Assembly: GCA_029008005.1 (NCBI GenBank)
Contig: JAQXIX010000029.1
Coordinates: 1 to 64,000 of the forward strand
Length of the DNA stretch: 64,000 nucleotides
DNA from: Bacillota bacterium
Lineage (GTDB): Bacteria; Bacillota; Clostridia; Peptostreptococcales; Anaerovoracaceae
Reading direction: 5' to 3'
Positions within the stretch are counted from its first letter, which is position 1, and each line of letters opens with the position of its first letter. A model generated the notes under the pieces. The model worked only from the letters and a program-made list of their open reading frames with translations. It did no database searches and was not told where the DNA came from. A program made the position numbers and the translations under genes. Shown one piece after another: positions 43,214 to 52,852 of the stretch.

Positions 43214-44719
43214 TTATCTGTTTATCAGCTGCTTGCGTATTATCTTACCGTTGAAGGTTCTCGGGATTTCATCAATCTCCTCAATATATTTAGGAAGCTT
43301 GTTGGCGTCGAGAACCTCAGCGAGGAAACTCTTAAAGGATTTATCGTTATATTCAACGCCTTCTGCAAGCACTATGTAGAGTTTAGGTGCCTGACCTGTC
43401 AGGGAATCTTCCACAGGAACGCAGGCACAGTCTTCAATCATGTCATTTTTGATGACCATGCTTTCAATTTCTTCCGGGCTTATTTTGACTCCACCGTAAT
43501 TTATCACGTCGTCTTTTCTTCCCAGCATGTAAACATAACCGTCTTCGTCTATGTATCCCAGATCCTTTGTATATATGTAGTCACCGTCAGGCATTGCTTC
43601 GGCAGTAAGCTCCGGAGCTTTGAAGTATTCCTTCATGTTGATTGCACCTGAACTTGCAAGGAACCCGAGATTATCGGGAGATGATTTGATTTCGTTTCTG
43701 TTTTCGTCAACGACGATAAAATGTGCATTCACAGCAGGTTTGCCTATACATCCCGGAGCCTTCGGAGCACCGTTAAAATCCATAAGGCATGAACAGCCTG
43801 CCTCAGTGCTTCCGTAGAAGTTGTAAAGTCTCGTATTCGGCAGAATTCTTGAAAGATGTTCTTTATCTTCTTCCGAAAGAGGTGCAGAACCCAGCTGAAT
43901 GTAGTCAAGCACGTCTTTATAATCACCCAGTCTGTCTTTTGACAGCTTGAATATTATCGAAAGCATACTCGGTGACAGATCCATTGAAGTGACCTTATAT
44001 TCGTCCATCATTCCGAAAACTTTCTTCAGAAGCATTATTCCGTCAACGAAAACAACACTGCTTCCGTTTACCATATTGGCGTAAGTTCTCCTCAATCCGT
44101 GAGAATGACTTGTAGGCATCGGAATCATCTCAACGTTCTCCGGCTTCATCTTAACACCGCAGCACACGTTTTCCGCAATTGCTATGTCATTTCCGTGAGT
44201 AAGGACGATACCCTTGCTCTTGCCTGTCGTTCCCGTTGAGAAGAGAATTTCCGAAACAACATCTCTGTCCGGGAAGTCTATTACTTCCAGATCTTCTATT
44301 GATCCTCGATATACTCCGTCACGCTCACATCCAAGAGCAAAAGCATCAGATGTACTGATGTCAAAATGCGGAACTGAGGAAAGTTCGTCTACCGGTGATG
44401 TTCCGATATGGAGAACCGCATCTGTATCCTGCGAGATTTCGAGAATGCGGTTTAATGCAGCATTTTTTTCGAGAGGAACAAATACTGCTTTCAGAAGATG
44501 AAGTGCGAATTCGCATATCATGTAATCGACACTCTGATTACATTCAACAACTACACAGGAGCCTCTTCTTACTCCCAGACTTTCGAAATGCATTGCAAGT
44601 CCGCAAATGCTGTCCCAAACTTGTTTATATGTCAGAGACTTTCTTTCATCGGCCAGACACAGTCTGTCCGGATTAGCAAGCGCATTATGCGCGAGATTTT
44701 CAACTATTGATGAATACAT
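43214..44719 (-). CDS. AMP-forming acyl-CoA synthetase-like ligase
   Basis: A 501-residue member of the ANL (acyl/aryl-CoA ligase) family. ATP-binding P-loop FSTGTTGKSKGIVLTHGN, the YGSTEAG motif, the hinge region with YMLGRKDDVINYGG and the C-terminal lysine segment NGKIIRKQL are all present. It adenylates a carboxylate and transfers it to CoA or a carrier protein; the substrate is unknown. The ATG at 44719 has GGAGG seven bases upstream; a start at 44746 would lack it. Divergent from the DASS transporter, so the pair may handle the same carboxylate. Confidence 0.85.
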   Translation of the reverse strand: MYSSIVENLAHNALANPDRLCLADERKSLTYKQVWDSICGLAMHFESLGVRRGSCVVVECNQSVDYMICEFALHLLKAVFVPLEKNAALNRILEISQDTDAVLHIGTSPVDELSSVPHFDISTSDAFALGCERDGVYRGSIEDLEVIDFPDRDVVSEILFSTGTTGKSKGIVLTHGNDIAIAENVCCGVKMKPENVEMIPMPTSHSHGLRRTYANMVNGSSVVFVDGIMLLKKVFGMMDEYKVTSMDLSPSMLSIIFKLSKDRLGDYKDVLDYIQLGSAPLSEEDKEHLSRILPNTRLYNFYGSTEAGCSCLMDFNGAPKAPGCIGKPAVNAHFIVVDENRNEIKSSPDNLGFLASSGAINMKEYFKAPELTAEAMPDGDYIYTKDLGYIDEDGYVYMLGRKDDVINYGGVKISPEEIESMVIKNDMIEDCACVPVEDSLTGQAPKLYIVLAEGVEYNDKSFKSFLAEVLDANKLPKYIEEIDEIPRTFNGKIIRKQLINR

Positions 44720-44753
44720 ATCATACCTCCGACAGAAATATAACATATTAATA

Positions 44754-44782
44754 TTTACAAATCAATGATATATGATTAGAAT
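44754..44782 (+). promoter_or_regulatory. Promoter of the DASS transporter gene
   Basis: TTTACA (44754-44759) and TAGAAT (44777-44782) with 17-base spacing, 13 bases before the ATG. The transcript would have a very short leader. Confidence 0.55.
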
Positions 44783-44795
44783 AGTGGGGGTATAA

Positions 44796-46262
44796 ATGCC
44801 GAGTTATCATAATTCGAAAAAATATAAATTAGGAGTGTGGAGTTACTTGAAAAAAAGAGTTATCAATCTTGTAATAGGACCGGTACTGTTTTTGATTTGC
44901 TATTTTCTTCTGCCGGAATCCTTCTTTGACACAGCTGCAGCCAGAGGGGCAATCGGTACAATAGCATGGATGGCATACTGGTGGATAACGGGACCTGTGG
45001 ATTTTGCTGTCACAGGATTTCTGCCGATTATTGTAAATGCATTGTTTCAGCTGTGCGATATGTCGCTGGTGATTTCCAATTATGCGGATGAAATAATCCT
45101 TCTGCTTCTGGGAGCGTCGCTGATAACAGCAGCCTGGGAAATAACAGGACTGGACAAGAGAATTGCGTCGATGTTCCTGATGCTGATAGGGAGCAACCTG
45201 AGGAATCAGATAATATTCTGGTTTTTACTGTCAACGATTCTGTCATCGGTGCTGCCGAATGCCGTAGTGTGTGCGGCAATAACACCTATTGCCGTTTCGA
45301 TGCTGAAATACGTAGGTATAAATGAAATTCAGGAGAGCAACACAGGTTCGATGATTTTGCTTACCATAGCTTACGGGGCAGGTGTCGGAGGACTCGTATC
45401 GCCTCTCGGCGGAGCCATGAACCTCGTGGCCGTAGATTATCTGCAGCAGGTTTCGGGACAGGAATTTATTTATTGGCACTGGGTTGTGCGTTTTCTTCCT
45501 ATTGCAGTAATACTCGTGGCAAGCAACATTATATACCTTGTGCTTTGCTGTAAGAAAAACGATCATCTCGGTCAGTCAAAGGAATACTTTGTGGAACAGT
45601 ACAGAGCCATGGGGAAAATGAGAAATGACGAGAAATGGGCTCTCGGCTTATTTCTTCTGGCAACAGTCCTGGCATTTACAAGACAGTTTTATCAGGATAT
45701 ACTGCCGGGACTTAAGCCTGCATATGTGTTTATCGGCTGCGCTATTATCGCCTTTATTATTATGGAAAAAGACGGCGGCAGACTTATGACGTGGAAGTCA
45801 GCGGAAAGAAAAGTAATATGGGATCTTCTCTATATTTTCGCAGGCGGTCTGGCAGCAGGAACACTTATTAATGAAACGGGAGCTACAGGTGCCATTGGCA
45901 AGGCAATGGCTTCGATGAATCTGGATGGCGGATTCTTCACGATTCTTGTAATAATCACTGTGACTATTCTCATGTCTGATATGACATCCAATACTGCTAC
46001 AGCAGCGGTGGCACTGCCTGTTATAATAAGTATCGTGCAGGGAATAGGACTCGATCCGGTTCCGTATATTTACATTACGGCTATCGGCGTCAACCTGTCA
46101 TATATGTTGCCAACATCAATAAGAGCAATACCGGTGGGATACGGACTAAGTCCTAAATTTATGCTTAAGAAGGGCGTAGTGATTACAGTAATGGTAATAC
46201 TTCTTATGACGGTTGTCTCCTGGATTATGATGACGTATATTCCGGGATTCAGCAACGTATAA
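44796..46262 (+). CDS. DASS (SLC13)-family sodium:carboxylate symporter
   Basis: Membrane transporter of 488 residues with about a dozen hydrophobic segments. Signature parts are ALFQLCDMSLVISNYADEIILLLLGA near the start, LPNAVVCAAITPIA and, late in the protein, LMSDMTSNTATAAVALPV, which carries the SNT sodium/substrate motif of divalent-anion symporters. Likely cargos are C4-dicarboxylates, citrate or sulfate. GGGGGT precedes the ATG. A LysR gene follows 19 bases later and may regulate it. Confidence 0.87.
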   Translation: MPSYHNSKKYKLGVWSYLKKRVINLVIGPVLFLICYFLLPESFFDTAAARGAIGTIAWMAYWWITGPVDFAVTGFLPIIVNALFQLCDMSLVISNYADEIILLLLGASLITAAWEITGLDKRIASMFLMLIGSNLRNQIIFWFLLSTILSSVLPNAVVCAAITPIAVSMLKYVGINEIQESNTGSMILLTIAYGAGVGGLVSPLGGAMNLVAVDYLQQVSGQEFIYWHWVVRFLPIAVILVASNIIYLVLCCKKNDHLGQSKEYFVEQYRAMGKMRNDEKWALGLFLLATVLAFTRQFYQDILPGLKPAYVFIGCAIIAFIIMEKDGGRLMTWKSAERKVIWDLLYIFAGGLAAGTLINETGATGAIGKAMASMNLDGGFFTILVIITVTILMSDMTSNTATAAVALPVIISIVQGIGLDPVPYIYITAIGVNLSYMLPTSIRAIPVGYGLSPKFMLKKGVVITVMVILLMTVVSWIMMTYIPGFSNV

Positions 46263-46281
46263 TATCAATAAAGGAAAAGTA

Positions 46282-47208
46282 ATGAAAAACAACGGAGGAG
46301 AAGAATACATAAGAATAATTGCTGAAATGAAAAGCATTTCGGCAGCAGCGGAGGTTATCGGAATTACCCAGCCGGCTCTAAGCGCTTTTCTCAAGAAACA
46401 GGAAAAAGAGCTGAACACAGTGCTTTTTGACAGATCCAAGGTGCCTCTGGAGCTTACTGAATCGGGAAAAGCGTATCTGAATTACATTGAAAAGCACAGG
46501 CTTATGCTAAGACAGCTGAAACAGGAAATATCAGATATCGATAAACTGAAGACAGGTCATCTGGCAATAGGAGGAGCTACGTTTTTTAATATTGCCTATC
46601 TGCCTGTTGTGATTGAGCGATACCAGCGTGAATATCCGGGAATTGACATAGAGATTGTCGACGGAAAAATCCCGGAAATTACCGCAAAGGCACAACAAGG
46701 AGAACTGGACCTGTTTATTACTCCTATTGCCGGAGAAGACAGCAGATTTCAATATGAGAAATTCATTTCGGAGGATATTTATCTGGCGGTACCGTCGGAG
46801 TGGGATGTTAACGATAAAATTGGACAGCCTTATTCAGATGGTATAAAATATGTGACAGAAAGTGATTTCAGAGAACTTTGCAGATACACGTTTATTGTTC
46901 TTAAGGAAGACCAGCATATAGGCAAAATAATGCGTGAGCTTTTCTCCAGATATGACGCTTATCCGGAGAAAACTGTTATCGCCGAACAGACGATGACTAC
47001 TCTGGCTCTGACAATTAAAGGTGTCGGAATATCGATGATAACCGAAAGCAGCATAAGAAACTGCGGTCTGGCAGATTTGCCGGAACTTTATATGGCGGAT
47101 GAAAGCCTTTGCAGGAGGGACATGTATATTGCCCATGCAGGCGACAGATACCTTTCGAGACCTGCGGAGGAGTTTATCCGAATACTTAAAGAGGAGTACA
47201 GAAAATGA
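46282..47208 (+). CDS. LysR-family transcriptional regulator
   Basis: A 308-residue regulator with the LysR helix-turn-helix at the N terminus ([20 protein letters not shown], then [12 protein letters not shown]) and a periplasmic-binding-like effector domain from about residue 90 ([17 protein letters not shown]). It lies 19 bases after the transporter and overlaps nrdR by four bases. It probably responds to a substrate of the DASS transporter or the ligase. Confidence 0.9.
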   Translation: MKNNGGEEYIRIIAEMKSISAAAEVIGITQPALSAFLKKQEKELNTVLFDRSKVPLELTESGKAYLNYIEKHRLMLRQLKQEISDIDKLKTGHLAIGGATFFNIAYLPVVIERYQREYPGIDIEIVDGKIPEITAKAQQGELDLFITPIAGEDSRFQYEKFISEDIYLAVPSEWDVNDKIGQPYSDGIKYVTESDFRELCRYTFIVLKEDQHIGKIMRELFSRYDAYPEKTVIAEQTMTTLALTIKGVGISMITESSIRNCGLADLPELYMADESLCRRDMYIAHAGDRYLSRPAEEFIRILKEEYRK

Positions 47209-47666
47209 GATGTCCATATTGTGAAAACGAAGACAGCAAGGTAATTGATTCCAGACATACGGAAGACGGCAAGGCTATAAGAAGGCGCAGAGAATGTGAG
47301 GCATGCGGACGCAGATTCACAACATATGAAAAGATTGAAGAAATGATTCTGATGATAATCAAAAAGGACGGAAGCCGCCAGGCCTTTGACAGAAACAAGC
47401 TGATGAACGGAATAATAAGAGCCTGTGAGAAGCGGCCTGTCTCCGTTACTGATATCGAGAAGATTGTTGACGATATAGAACGAGGTCTTAACAACACGAT
47501 GGAAAAGGAAGTAGAAAGCACTTTTCTGGGAGAACTTGTCATGGAACGGCTTAAAGATCTTGATGAAGTGGCATATGTTCGCTTCGCGTCGGTATACAGG
47601 CAGTTTACTGATGTAAATACATTTGTGCAGGAGGTTGAAAAACTTCTTACGAACAGAAAAAGTTGA
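47205..47666 (+). CDS. nrdR: Transcriptional repressor NrdR
   Basis: ATP/dATP-sensing repressor of ribonucleotide reductase genes, 153 residues. A zinc ribbon uses Cys 3, 6, 31 and 34 (CPYC and CEACG) and an ATP-cone domain follows ([20 protein letters not shown]). ATG 47205 overlaps the LysR stop. Full length for the family. Confidence 0.96.
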   Translation: MRCPYCENEDSKVIDSRHTEDGKAIRRRRECEACGRRFTTYEKIEEMILMIIKKDGSRQAFDRNKLMNGIIRACEKRPVSVTDIEKIVDDIERGLNNTMEKEVESTFLGELVMERLKDLDEVAYVRFASVYRQFTDVNTFVQEVEKLLTNRKS

Positions 47667-47680
47667 GAGAGGGAGATTGT

Positions 47681-48337
47681 ATGAACAGCAAATACAGAAT
47701 AGCTATAGACGGTCCGAGCGGAGCCGGTAAAAGTACGATTGCCAAAGCAGTTGCCGGGAAGCTGGGCATTGATTATATCGATACGGGAGCTATGTACAGA
47801 GCTATCGGATACAAAGCAGGAAGGGAGAACGTAGAACCTGAGGACAAAGAGAGACTGTCTGAAATGCTTGCAGATACTGAGATAGATTTTTCCGATGGAA
47901 ACATTATACTCGACGGTGAGAACGTCAACAGCCTTATAAGGACACCTGAGGTGTCTATGCTGGCATCAAAGTATTCGGCAGTTCGGGAGGTAAGAGAAAA
48001 GCTGGTCGAACTCCAGAGGAATATGGGAATGCGAAAAAGTGTCATCATGGACGGCAGAGACATAGGAACCAACGTACTGAAAGATGCAGAGTACAAAATT
48101 TTCCTTACTGCTTCCGCTGAGGAAAGAGCAGATCGTCGATTCAGGGAGCTTCAGGAAAAGGGCCGTGAACAAAGTTACGATTCTGTACTTGAAGATATTA
48201 AACAGCGGGATCACAATGACATGACAAGAAAACTGAATCCGCTTCGAAAGGCAGAAGATGCAATTGAACTGGATACTACGGGAATGGACATCGAACAGGT
48301 AATCGAAGCTGTGATGGACATTGTTTACAAAAAATGA
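47681..48337 (+). CDS. cmk: Cytidylate kinase
   Basis: Phosphorylates CMP and dCMP with ATP; 218 residues, cytoplasmic. The P-loop is IDGPSGAGKST (residues 9-19), followed by YIDTGAMYRA and the substrate-binding segment MDGRDIGTNVL; the lid region is near TASAEERADRRFRELQEKG. The ATG at 47681 has GGGAG upstream; the TTG at 47663 adds six residues and overlaps nrdR. Next comes radC, with a hairpin between. Confidence 0.95.
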   Translation: MNSKYRIAIDGPSGAGKSTIAKAVAGKLGIDYIDTGAMYRAIGYKAGRENVEPEDKERLSEMLADTEIDFSDGNIILDGENVNSLIRTPEVSMLASKYSAVREVREKLVELQRNMGMRKSVIMDGRDIGTNVLKDAEYKIFLTASAEERADRRFRELQEKGREQSYDSVLEDIKQRDHNDMTRKLNPLRKAEDAIELDTTGMDIEQVIEAVMDIVYKK

Positions 48338-48347
48338 AATTAATGGT

Positions 48348-48375
48348 AAAATACTCCTTGAAAGGAGTATTTTTT
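48348..48375 (+). terminator. Terminator-like hairpin carrying the radC ribosome site
   Basis: AAAATACTCCTT and AAGGAGTATTTT form a 12-bp inverted repeat with a two-base loop (four in practice), then T. The 3' arm contains the AAGGAG ribosome site of radC and ends two bases before its ATG. It could both stop transcription after cmk and block radC translation. Confidence 0.65.
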
Positions 48376-49053
48376 ATGAGGATTAGAGAATATCCCGTTG
48401 AGGAAAAACCAAGGGAGAAATTGTTGTCTATGGGAGCAGATTCCCTTTCCAACGCAGAACTTCTGGCGATTTTGCTTGGAAGCGGAACTTCGAGAAAAAG
48501 CGCTGTTCAGATGGCAGAGGAAGTGCTGACGCTTGGGGAAGAGGGAATACGCCACTTGGCTGATTGTACGCCTGAAGAACTTTGCTGTATCAACGGAATG
48601 GGTCAGGCAAAGTGCTGCTCCGTGCTGGCTGCCGTAGAACTGGGAAAAAGAATAGCGACTGCCGTTCCGGAAAAGAGATTTTCGATTAAAAGTTCGGAAG
48701 ACGTTGCCGGTCTGTACATGGAGAGACTCAGATACGAGAAAAGGGAAAACTTCATGTGCCTGCTTATTAATGTGAAAGGTGAGATTATCGAGGACAGTGT
48801 TATATCTGTCGGTGATCTCTGCTCGTCAATCACCCATCCGAGAGAGGTGTTCACAAAGGCTGTAAGGAGAAGTGCCGGCTCTGTTATTTTCGTACATAAT
48901 CATCCTTCCGGCGATCCGGAACCATCGGCAACAGATATTGAAACAACAGAGCGGCTGGCTGAAGCAGGTAATCTTCTCGGTATTCCCGTACTGGATCACA
49001 TTATAATCGGTGACGGCAATTATACCAGTCTGAAGTCAATGGGTGTACTGTAA
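48376..49053 (+). CDS. radC: RadC-family JAB-domain protein
   Basis: A 225-residue protein of the RadC (DUF2466) family. The N-terminal helix-hairpin-helix-like part (SNAELLAILLGSGT, INGMGQAKC) precedes a JAB/MPN metalloprotease-like domain with the motif HNHPSGD (174-180) and the Asp at 187. Its exact role is disputed; involvement in DNA repair was proposed, but the family's function is unproven. The start is ATG 48376; an earlier in-frame start at 48334 runs through the hairpin. It overlaps no gene; minD begins 67 bases later. Confidence 0.92.
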   Translation: MRIREYPVEEKPREKLLSMGADSLSNAELLAILLGSGTSRKSAVQMAEEVLTLGEEGIRHLADCTPEELCCINGMGQAKCCSVLAAVELGKRIATAVPEKRFSIKSSEDVAGLYMERLRYEKRENFMCLLINVKGEIIEDSVISVGDLCSSITHPREVFTKAVRRSAGSVIFVHNHPSGDPEPSATDIETTERLAEAGNLLGIPVLDHIIIGDGNYTSLKSMGVL

Positions 49054-49120
49054 TTTTTTTCTTGACTATAAACAAAAAGCGTTGCAAAATATTAGTATAT
49101 ATTTTCTTTGGAGTTTAGTT

Positions 49121-49846
49121 ATGAGTAAAGTTTTGCTGGTATCTTCCGGAAAGGGCGGAACAGGGAAGACAATGGTCTCTGTTAATCTCGGCGCAACTTT
49201 GGCACAATCCGGATTTAAAGTTCTCATAGTAGACATGGACATGGGTTTAAGAAATGTCGATGTCTATCTTGGAATGGAAAATAAGGTGGTTTATAACCTT
49301 ATGGATGTGATGTCGGGGATTTGCCGTATTAATCAGGCTGTTCTAAAAGTAGGAGGATTCAGGAATCTGTATTTTATTGCAGCATCTCCTATAAAGGACG
49401 AAAGAGATATCACAGATCTTCATATGCAGGTTCTCTGCAATAAGCTTGGAGATGTTTTTGACTTTATTATTATCGACACTCCTGCCGGAATCGGTGAAAT
49501 GGTTGATATCGCTGCGGCAGTTTCAGAGTCTGCTATAATTGTTACAGAACCTGACAGTGCAGCATTGAGAGATGCTGATTCAGCTGAACGATATATCAGA
49601 AATCTGGGAATCCGTGACATAAAGTTCGTTATTAACAAAGTGAACCTCGAACTTATGAAACAAGGCTTCCTGCCTAGTATTGAGGAAATTGTAAATATGT
49701 TCGGAAGTTCGATAATAGGATGGATTCCTGAGGATGACAATATTAGAATTTCAACAAGCAAGGGGATTCCGATTGTTGCCAAAAGAGGAACTTATCTTGA
49801 ATCTGCATTTCTGGAAATCGGTAAAAAAGCCATCAGTAGACTTTAA
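49121..49846 (+). CDS. minD: MinD-family septum-site ATPase
   Basis: A 241-residue deviant Walker ATPase: KGGTGKT at residues 11-17, then VDMDMGLRNVDVYLGME (Walker A' region typical of MinD) and IIIDTPAGIG. The C-terminal EIGKKAISRL could be a short amphipathic helix for membrane binding. MinD selects the division site with MinC; neither minC nor minE is next to it here, so it could also be another MinD/ParA relative. ATG 49121 has GGAG at good spacing. A TTGACT hexamer lies at 49062 but no matching -10 at standard spacing. Confidence 0.8.
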   Translation: MSKVLLVSSGKGGTGKTMVSVNLGATLAQSGFKVLIVDMDMGLRNVDVYLGMENKVVYNLMDVMSGICRINQAVLKVGGFRNLYFIAASPIKDERDITDLHMQVLCNKLGDVFDFIIIDTPAGIGEMVDIAAAVSESAIIVTEPDSAALRDADSAERYIRNLGIRDIKFVINKVNLELMKQGFLPSIEEIVNMFGSSIIGWIPEDDNIRISTSKGIPIVAKRGTYLESAFLEIGKKAISRL

Positions 49847-49878
49847 TGACATATGATATTTAATGATTAAGTTATTTG

Positions 49879-49903
49879 AACCGTCGCCTTTGCGGCGGTT
49901 TTT
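49879..49903 (+). terminator. Rho-independent terminator after minD
   Basis: AACCGTCGC and GCGGCGGTT form a 9-bp GC-rich stem with a four-base loop and a T-run. Confidence 0.85.
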
Positions 49904-49934
49904 ATAGTATGATACAGCTGAGGCGGATTTTGCA

Positions 49935-49963
49935 TTGACGCAACTGCTGTAAAATACTATAAT
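49935..49963 (+). promoter_or_regulatory. Promoter of rny
   Basis: TTGACG (49935-49940) and TATAAT (49958-49963) separated by 17 bases, about 80 bases before the rny ATG and just after the minD terminator. Confidence 0.75.
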
Positions 49964-50041
49964 ATTCATGTATGCTTTTAACTTTTGTTGATTCAAAAAC
50001 AATTGATATACAATATTTTATGTAAGGAGGGATGTCGATAT

Positions 50042-51583
50042 ATGACAACGATAATCATTGTTGTAGTTGGTCTGGCGGCTCTTGTTATCGGGCTGCTGGT
50101 TGGATATATACTGCGCAAGTCGATTGGTGAAAAAACCATAGGAAATGCCGAACTGAAGGCGAAAAACATGATTCTTGATGCCGAGAACAGAGCCGAGACA
50201 ATTAAGAAGGAACTGATTCTTGAGGCTAAAGAAGAATCACAGAAGCAGAAAAACGAAGTTGAAAGAGAAATTCGAGAGAGAAGAAATGAGATTTCTAAGC
50301 AGGAAAGGAGACTGAATCAGAAAGAAGACTCCATTGACCGCAAGCTGGAGAATATTGAAAAGAAAGAAGAAAGCATAACAAATAAGGAAAAGAGCATCAC
50401 AAGCAAATACAACGAAGCCGACAAGCTGGTTCAGAAACAGCTGGAAGAACTGGAGAAGATTTCGGGATATACGGTGGAAGAAGCCAGAAAAATAATGCTC
50501 GAAAAGGTCGAAGTCGAAGCCAGAAGCGATGCCGCAGTGCTTTATAAAGAAATTGAATCAAAGGCAAAAGACGACGCCGAAAAGAAAGCAAAAGAAATTA
50601 TTACAGGGGCAATTCAGAGGTGCGCGGCAGATCATGTTGCGGAATCAACAGTTTCGGTTGTTCCTCTTCCTAACGATGAAATGAAGGGCAGAGTAATCGG
50701 AAGAGAAGGCAGGAACATCAGAGCCATTGAAAATGCAACGGGCATAGACCTTATTATCGATGACACGCCTGAGGCAGTTATACTTTCCGGATTCGATCCT
50801 GTAAGAAGAGAGGTTGCAAGACTTGCTCTCGAGAAACTTATTGTCGATGGAAGAATTCACCCGGCAAGGATTGAGGAAATGGTTGAAAAATCCGAGAGAG
50901 AAGTCAAGGCAATAATAAAGGATGCAGGCGAACAGGCAACTTTTGACGTTGGTATTCACAATCTTCATCCTGAACTTGTGAAGCTTCTTGGAAGACTGAA
51001 ATTCAGAACTTCCTACGGACAGAATGTACTTAAGCATTCAATTGAAGTGGCACATCTCGCAGGACTGATGGCAGGAGAGCTTGGGCTTGATGTTACTCTT
51101 GCCAAGAGAGCGGGACTTCTTCACGATATAGGCAAGGCTCTTGACCATGAGAGAGAAGGAACGCACGTTGACATAGGAATTGAAGTGCTCAGAAAATACA
51201 AGGAGAATGAGGCAGTTATTAACGGAATGGCAGCACACCACGGTGATTACGAACCGAAGTCCATTGAAGCCGTTCTAATAGCTGCAGCCGATGCTCTCAG
51301 TGCAGCGAGACCGGGAGCAAGACGAGAAACTCTTGAAAGTTATATAAAGAGACTTCAGAAACTTGAAGAAATTGCGAATACAACTACAGGAGTCGAAAGA
51401 TCCTATGCAATTCAGGCCGGCAGAGAAATACGCATAATTGCCAAACCTGATGAAGTCGGCGATGATGCCATAGCACTTCTGGCACGTGATATTTCCAAGA
51501 AAATCGAATCGGAACTGGAATACCCGGGACAGATAAAGGTAAATGTTGTTCGTGAGACACGAGCAATTGATTATGCGAAATAA
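50042..51583 (+). CDS. rny: Ribonuclease Y
   Basis: Membrane-anchored endoribonuclease that starts mRNA decay in Firmicutes; 513 residues. N-terminal helix at about 3-24, a long charged coiled coil to about residue 190, a KH RNA-binding domain ([17 protein letters not shown]) and an HD domain with the metal motif [12 protein letters not shown]. The start is ATG 50042, with AAGGAGGG upstream; the in-frame earlier start at 49985 has no ribosome site. Confidence 0.96.
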   Translation: MTTIIIVVVGLAALVIGLLVGYILRKSIGEKTIGNAELKAKNMILDAENRAETIKKELILEAKEESQKQKNEVEREIRERRNEISKQERRLNQKEDSIDRKLENIEKKEESITNKEKSITSKYNEADKLVQKQLEELEKISGYTVEEARKIMLEKVEVEARSDAAVLYKEIESKAKDDAEKKAKEIITGAIQRCAADHVAESTVSVVPLPNDEMKGRVIGREGRNIRAIENATGIDLIIDDTPEAVILSGFDPVRREVARLALEKLIVDGRIHPARIEEMVEKSEREVKAIIKDAGEQATFDVGIHNLHPELVKLLGRLKFRTSYGQNVLKHSIEVAHLAGLMAGELGLDVTLAKRAGLLHDIGKALDHEREGTHVDIGIEVLRKYKENEAVINGMAAHHGDYEPKSIEAVLIAAADALSAARPGARRETLESYIKRLQKLEEIANTTTGVERSYAIQAGREIRIIAKPDEVGDDAIALLARDISKKIESELEYPGQIKVNVVRETRAIDYAK

Positions 51584-51592
51584 GGAGTTTTT

Positions 51593-51618
51593 GGGGCAGC
51601 GGCAAGTTGCCCCATTTT
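51593..51618 (+). terminator. Weak terminator between rny and the desulfurase gene
   Basis: GGGGCA pairs with TGCCCC (extended by flanking A/T) across a nine-base loop, followed by ATTTT. Some read-through is likely. Confidence 0.45.
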
Positions 51619-51668
51619 GGATATATACAGAAAGAAAAGAGAAATAAGATATATACGGAAAGAAGCTA

Positions 51669-52844
51669 ATGATATATCTAGATAACAGCGCTACGACAAG
51701 ACAATATGATGACGTAACCGAAATTATGCTCAAGTGCATGAAAGAGGTCTTCGGAAATCCTTCATCATTATACAGTTTGGGACTTGATGCCGAAAAGACT
51801 CTGAAGAAAGCACGTGAACAGGTTACAGATGCCATAGGCAGCGGGAGGACTGTGTTTACATCAGGAGGAACCGAAGCCGATAATACAGCTGTATTCGGAG
51901 CAGCCAAGGCATTAAAAAGAAGAGGCCGAAGGATTGTGACCAGTGCCGTTGAGCATCCTGCAGTTCTGGAATGCTGCTCAAGACTTGAAGAAGAAGGTTT
52001 CGAAGTAATAAGGGTAGGAGTTGACAATAAGTGCAGACCCGATATGGAGCAGCTTGCAAATGCAGTAAACAGCGATACGATTCTCGTAACGTTCATGCAT
52101 GTAAACAACGAAACCGGTACAGTAATGCCCATTGACGAAATAAGAAAAATCATGGATAAAAACAAATCACCGGGGCTTTTGCATACAGATGCGGTGCAGA
52201 GCTTCGGTAAAATGAGAATGCCGCAGAATGCGGATATGGTTTCCATGAGCGGACATAAGATTCACGGACCTAAAGGCATTGGTGCGTTATGGATCAGAGA
52301 AAAAAACAGCCAGGGTAAAAAAATACTGCTGCCGGCATATATTACAGGAGGCGGACAGGAGCAGGGACAGAGATCGGGAACCGAAAACGTTCCTGCAATA
52401 GCAGGACTCGGTAAAGCTGTTGAAATTGCTCTTAATGACAGGGAGAAAGAAATGAAGCGGCTGGCAGGAATCCGGGCGGAAATCATCGGTGAACTGGAAA
52501 AAACACTGCCGGATGTAATCCTTAACAGCCCTCGAGAAGCAGGAGAAAAACCGGGTATGTGCTGCCCGACAGTAATTAATATGACCTTCATGGGTACAAG
52601 AGGTGAAGTTTTATTACACGACCTGGAGAGAGACGGAATATACGTTTCAACAGGATCGGCATGTTCATCAAATAAAAAAGGACAGAGCCATGTTCTTAAG
52701 GCAATGGGTCTTAAGGATAAGGAAATTGAGGGAACAATCAGAATAAGTCTGGGCAGGTTCAACTCAATGGACGAAGTTGATTTCATAACGGAAAAAATCA
52801 GAGCTGCCGTAACAAGATTCAGAAAGCTGGGCAGCTTCAGGTAG
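51669..52844 (+). CDS. Cysteine desulfurase (NifS/IscS family)
   Basis: PLP enzyme of 391 residues that releases sulfur from cysteine as a protein persulfide. YLDNSATT opens the protein; PLP binding residues include SAVEHPAV (His) and the Schiff-base Lys in SGHKIHGPKG; the catalytic Cys is in STGSACSS. It lies nine bases upstream of thiI, so its sulfur most likely feeds tRNA 4-thiouridine (and possibly thiamine) synthesis. No IscU gene is adjacent. Confidence 0.93.
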   Translation: MIYLDNSATTRQYDDVTEIMLKCMKEVFGNPSSLYSLGLDAEKTLKKAREQVTDAIGSGRTVFTSGGTEADNTAVFGAAKALKRRGRRIVTSAVEHPAVLECCSRLEEEGFEVIRVGVDNKCRPDMEQLANAVNSDTILVTFMHVNNETGTVMPIDEIRKIMDKNKSPGLLHTDAVQSFGKMRMPQNADMVSMSGHKIHGPKGIGALWIREKNSQGKKILLPAYITGGGQEQGQRSGTENVPAIAGLGKAVEIALNDREKEMKRLAGIRAEIIGELEKTLPDVILNSPREAGEKPGMCCPTVINMTFMGTRGEVLLHDLERDGIYVSTGSACSSNKKGQSHVLKAMGLKDKEIEGTIRISLGRFNSMDEVDFITEKIRAAVTRFRKLGSFR

Positions 52845-52852
52845 GAAATAAC

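Noticed and set aside
43184-43651. 155-residue plus-strand reading frame after the dipeptidase
   Set aside because: Antisense to the C-terminal part of the AMP-forming ligase, which has intact family motifs; Cys/Phe-rich composition typical of a shadow frame.
51275-52246. 323-residue minus-strand reading frame across rny and the desulfurase gene
   Set aside because: Spans two clear plus-strand genes and the gap between them; no homology features and no ribosome site.
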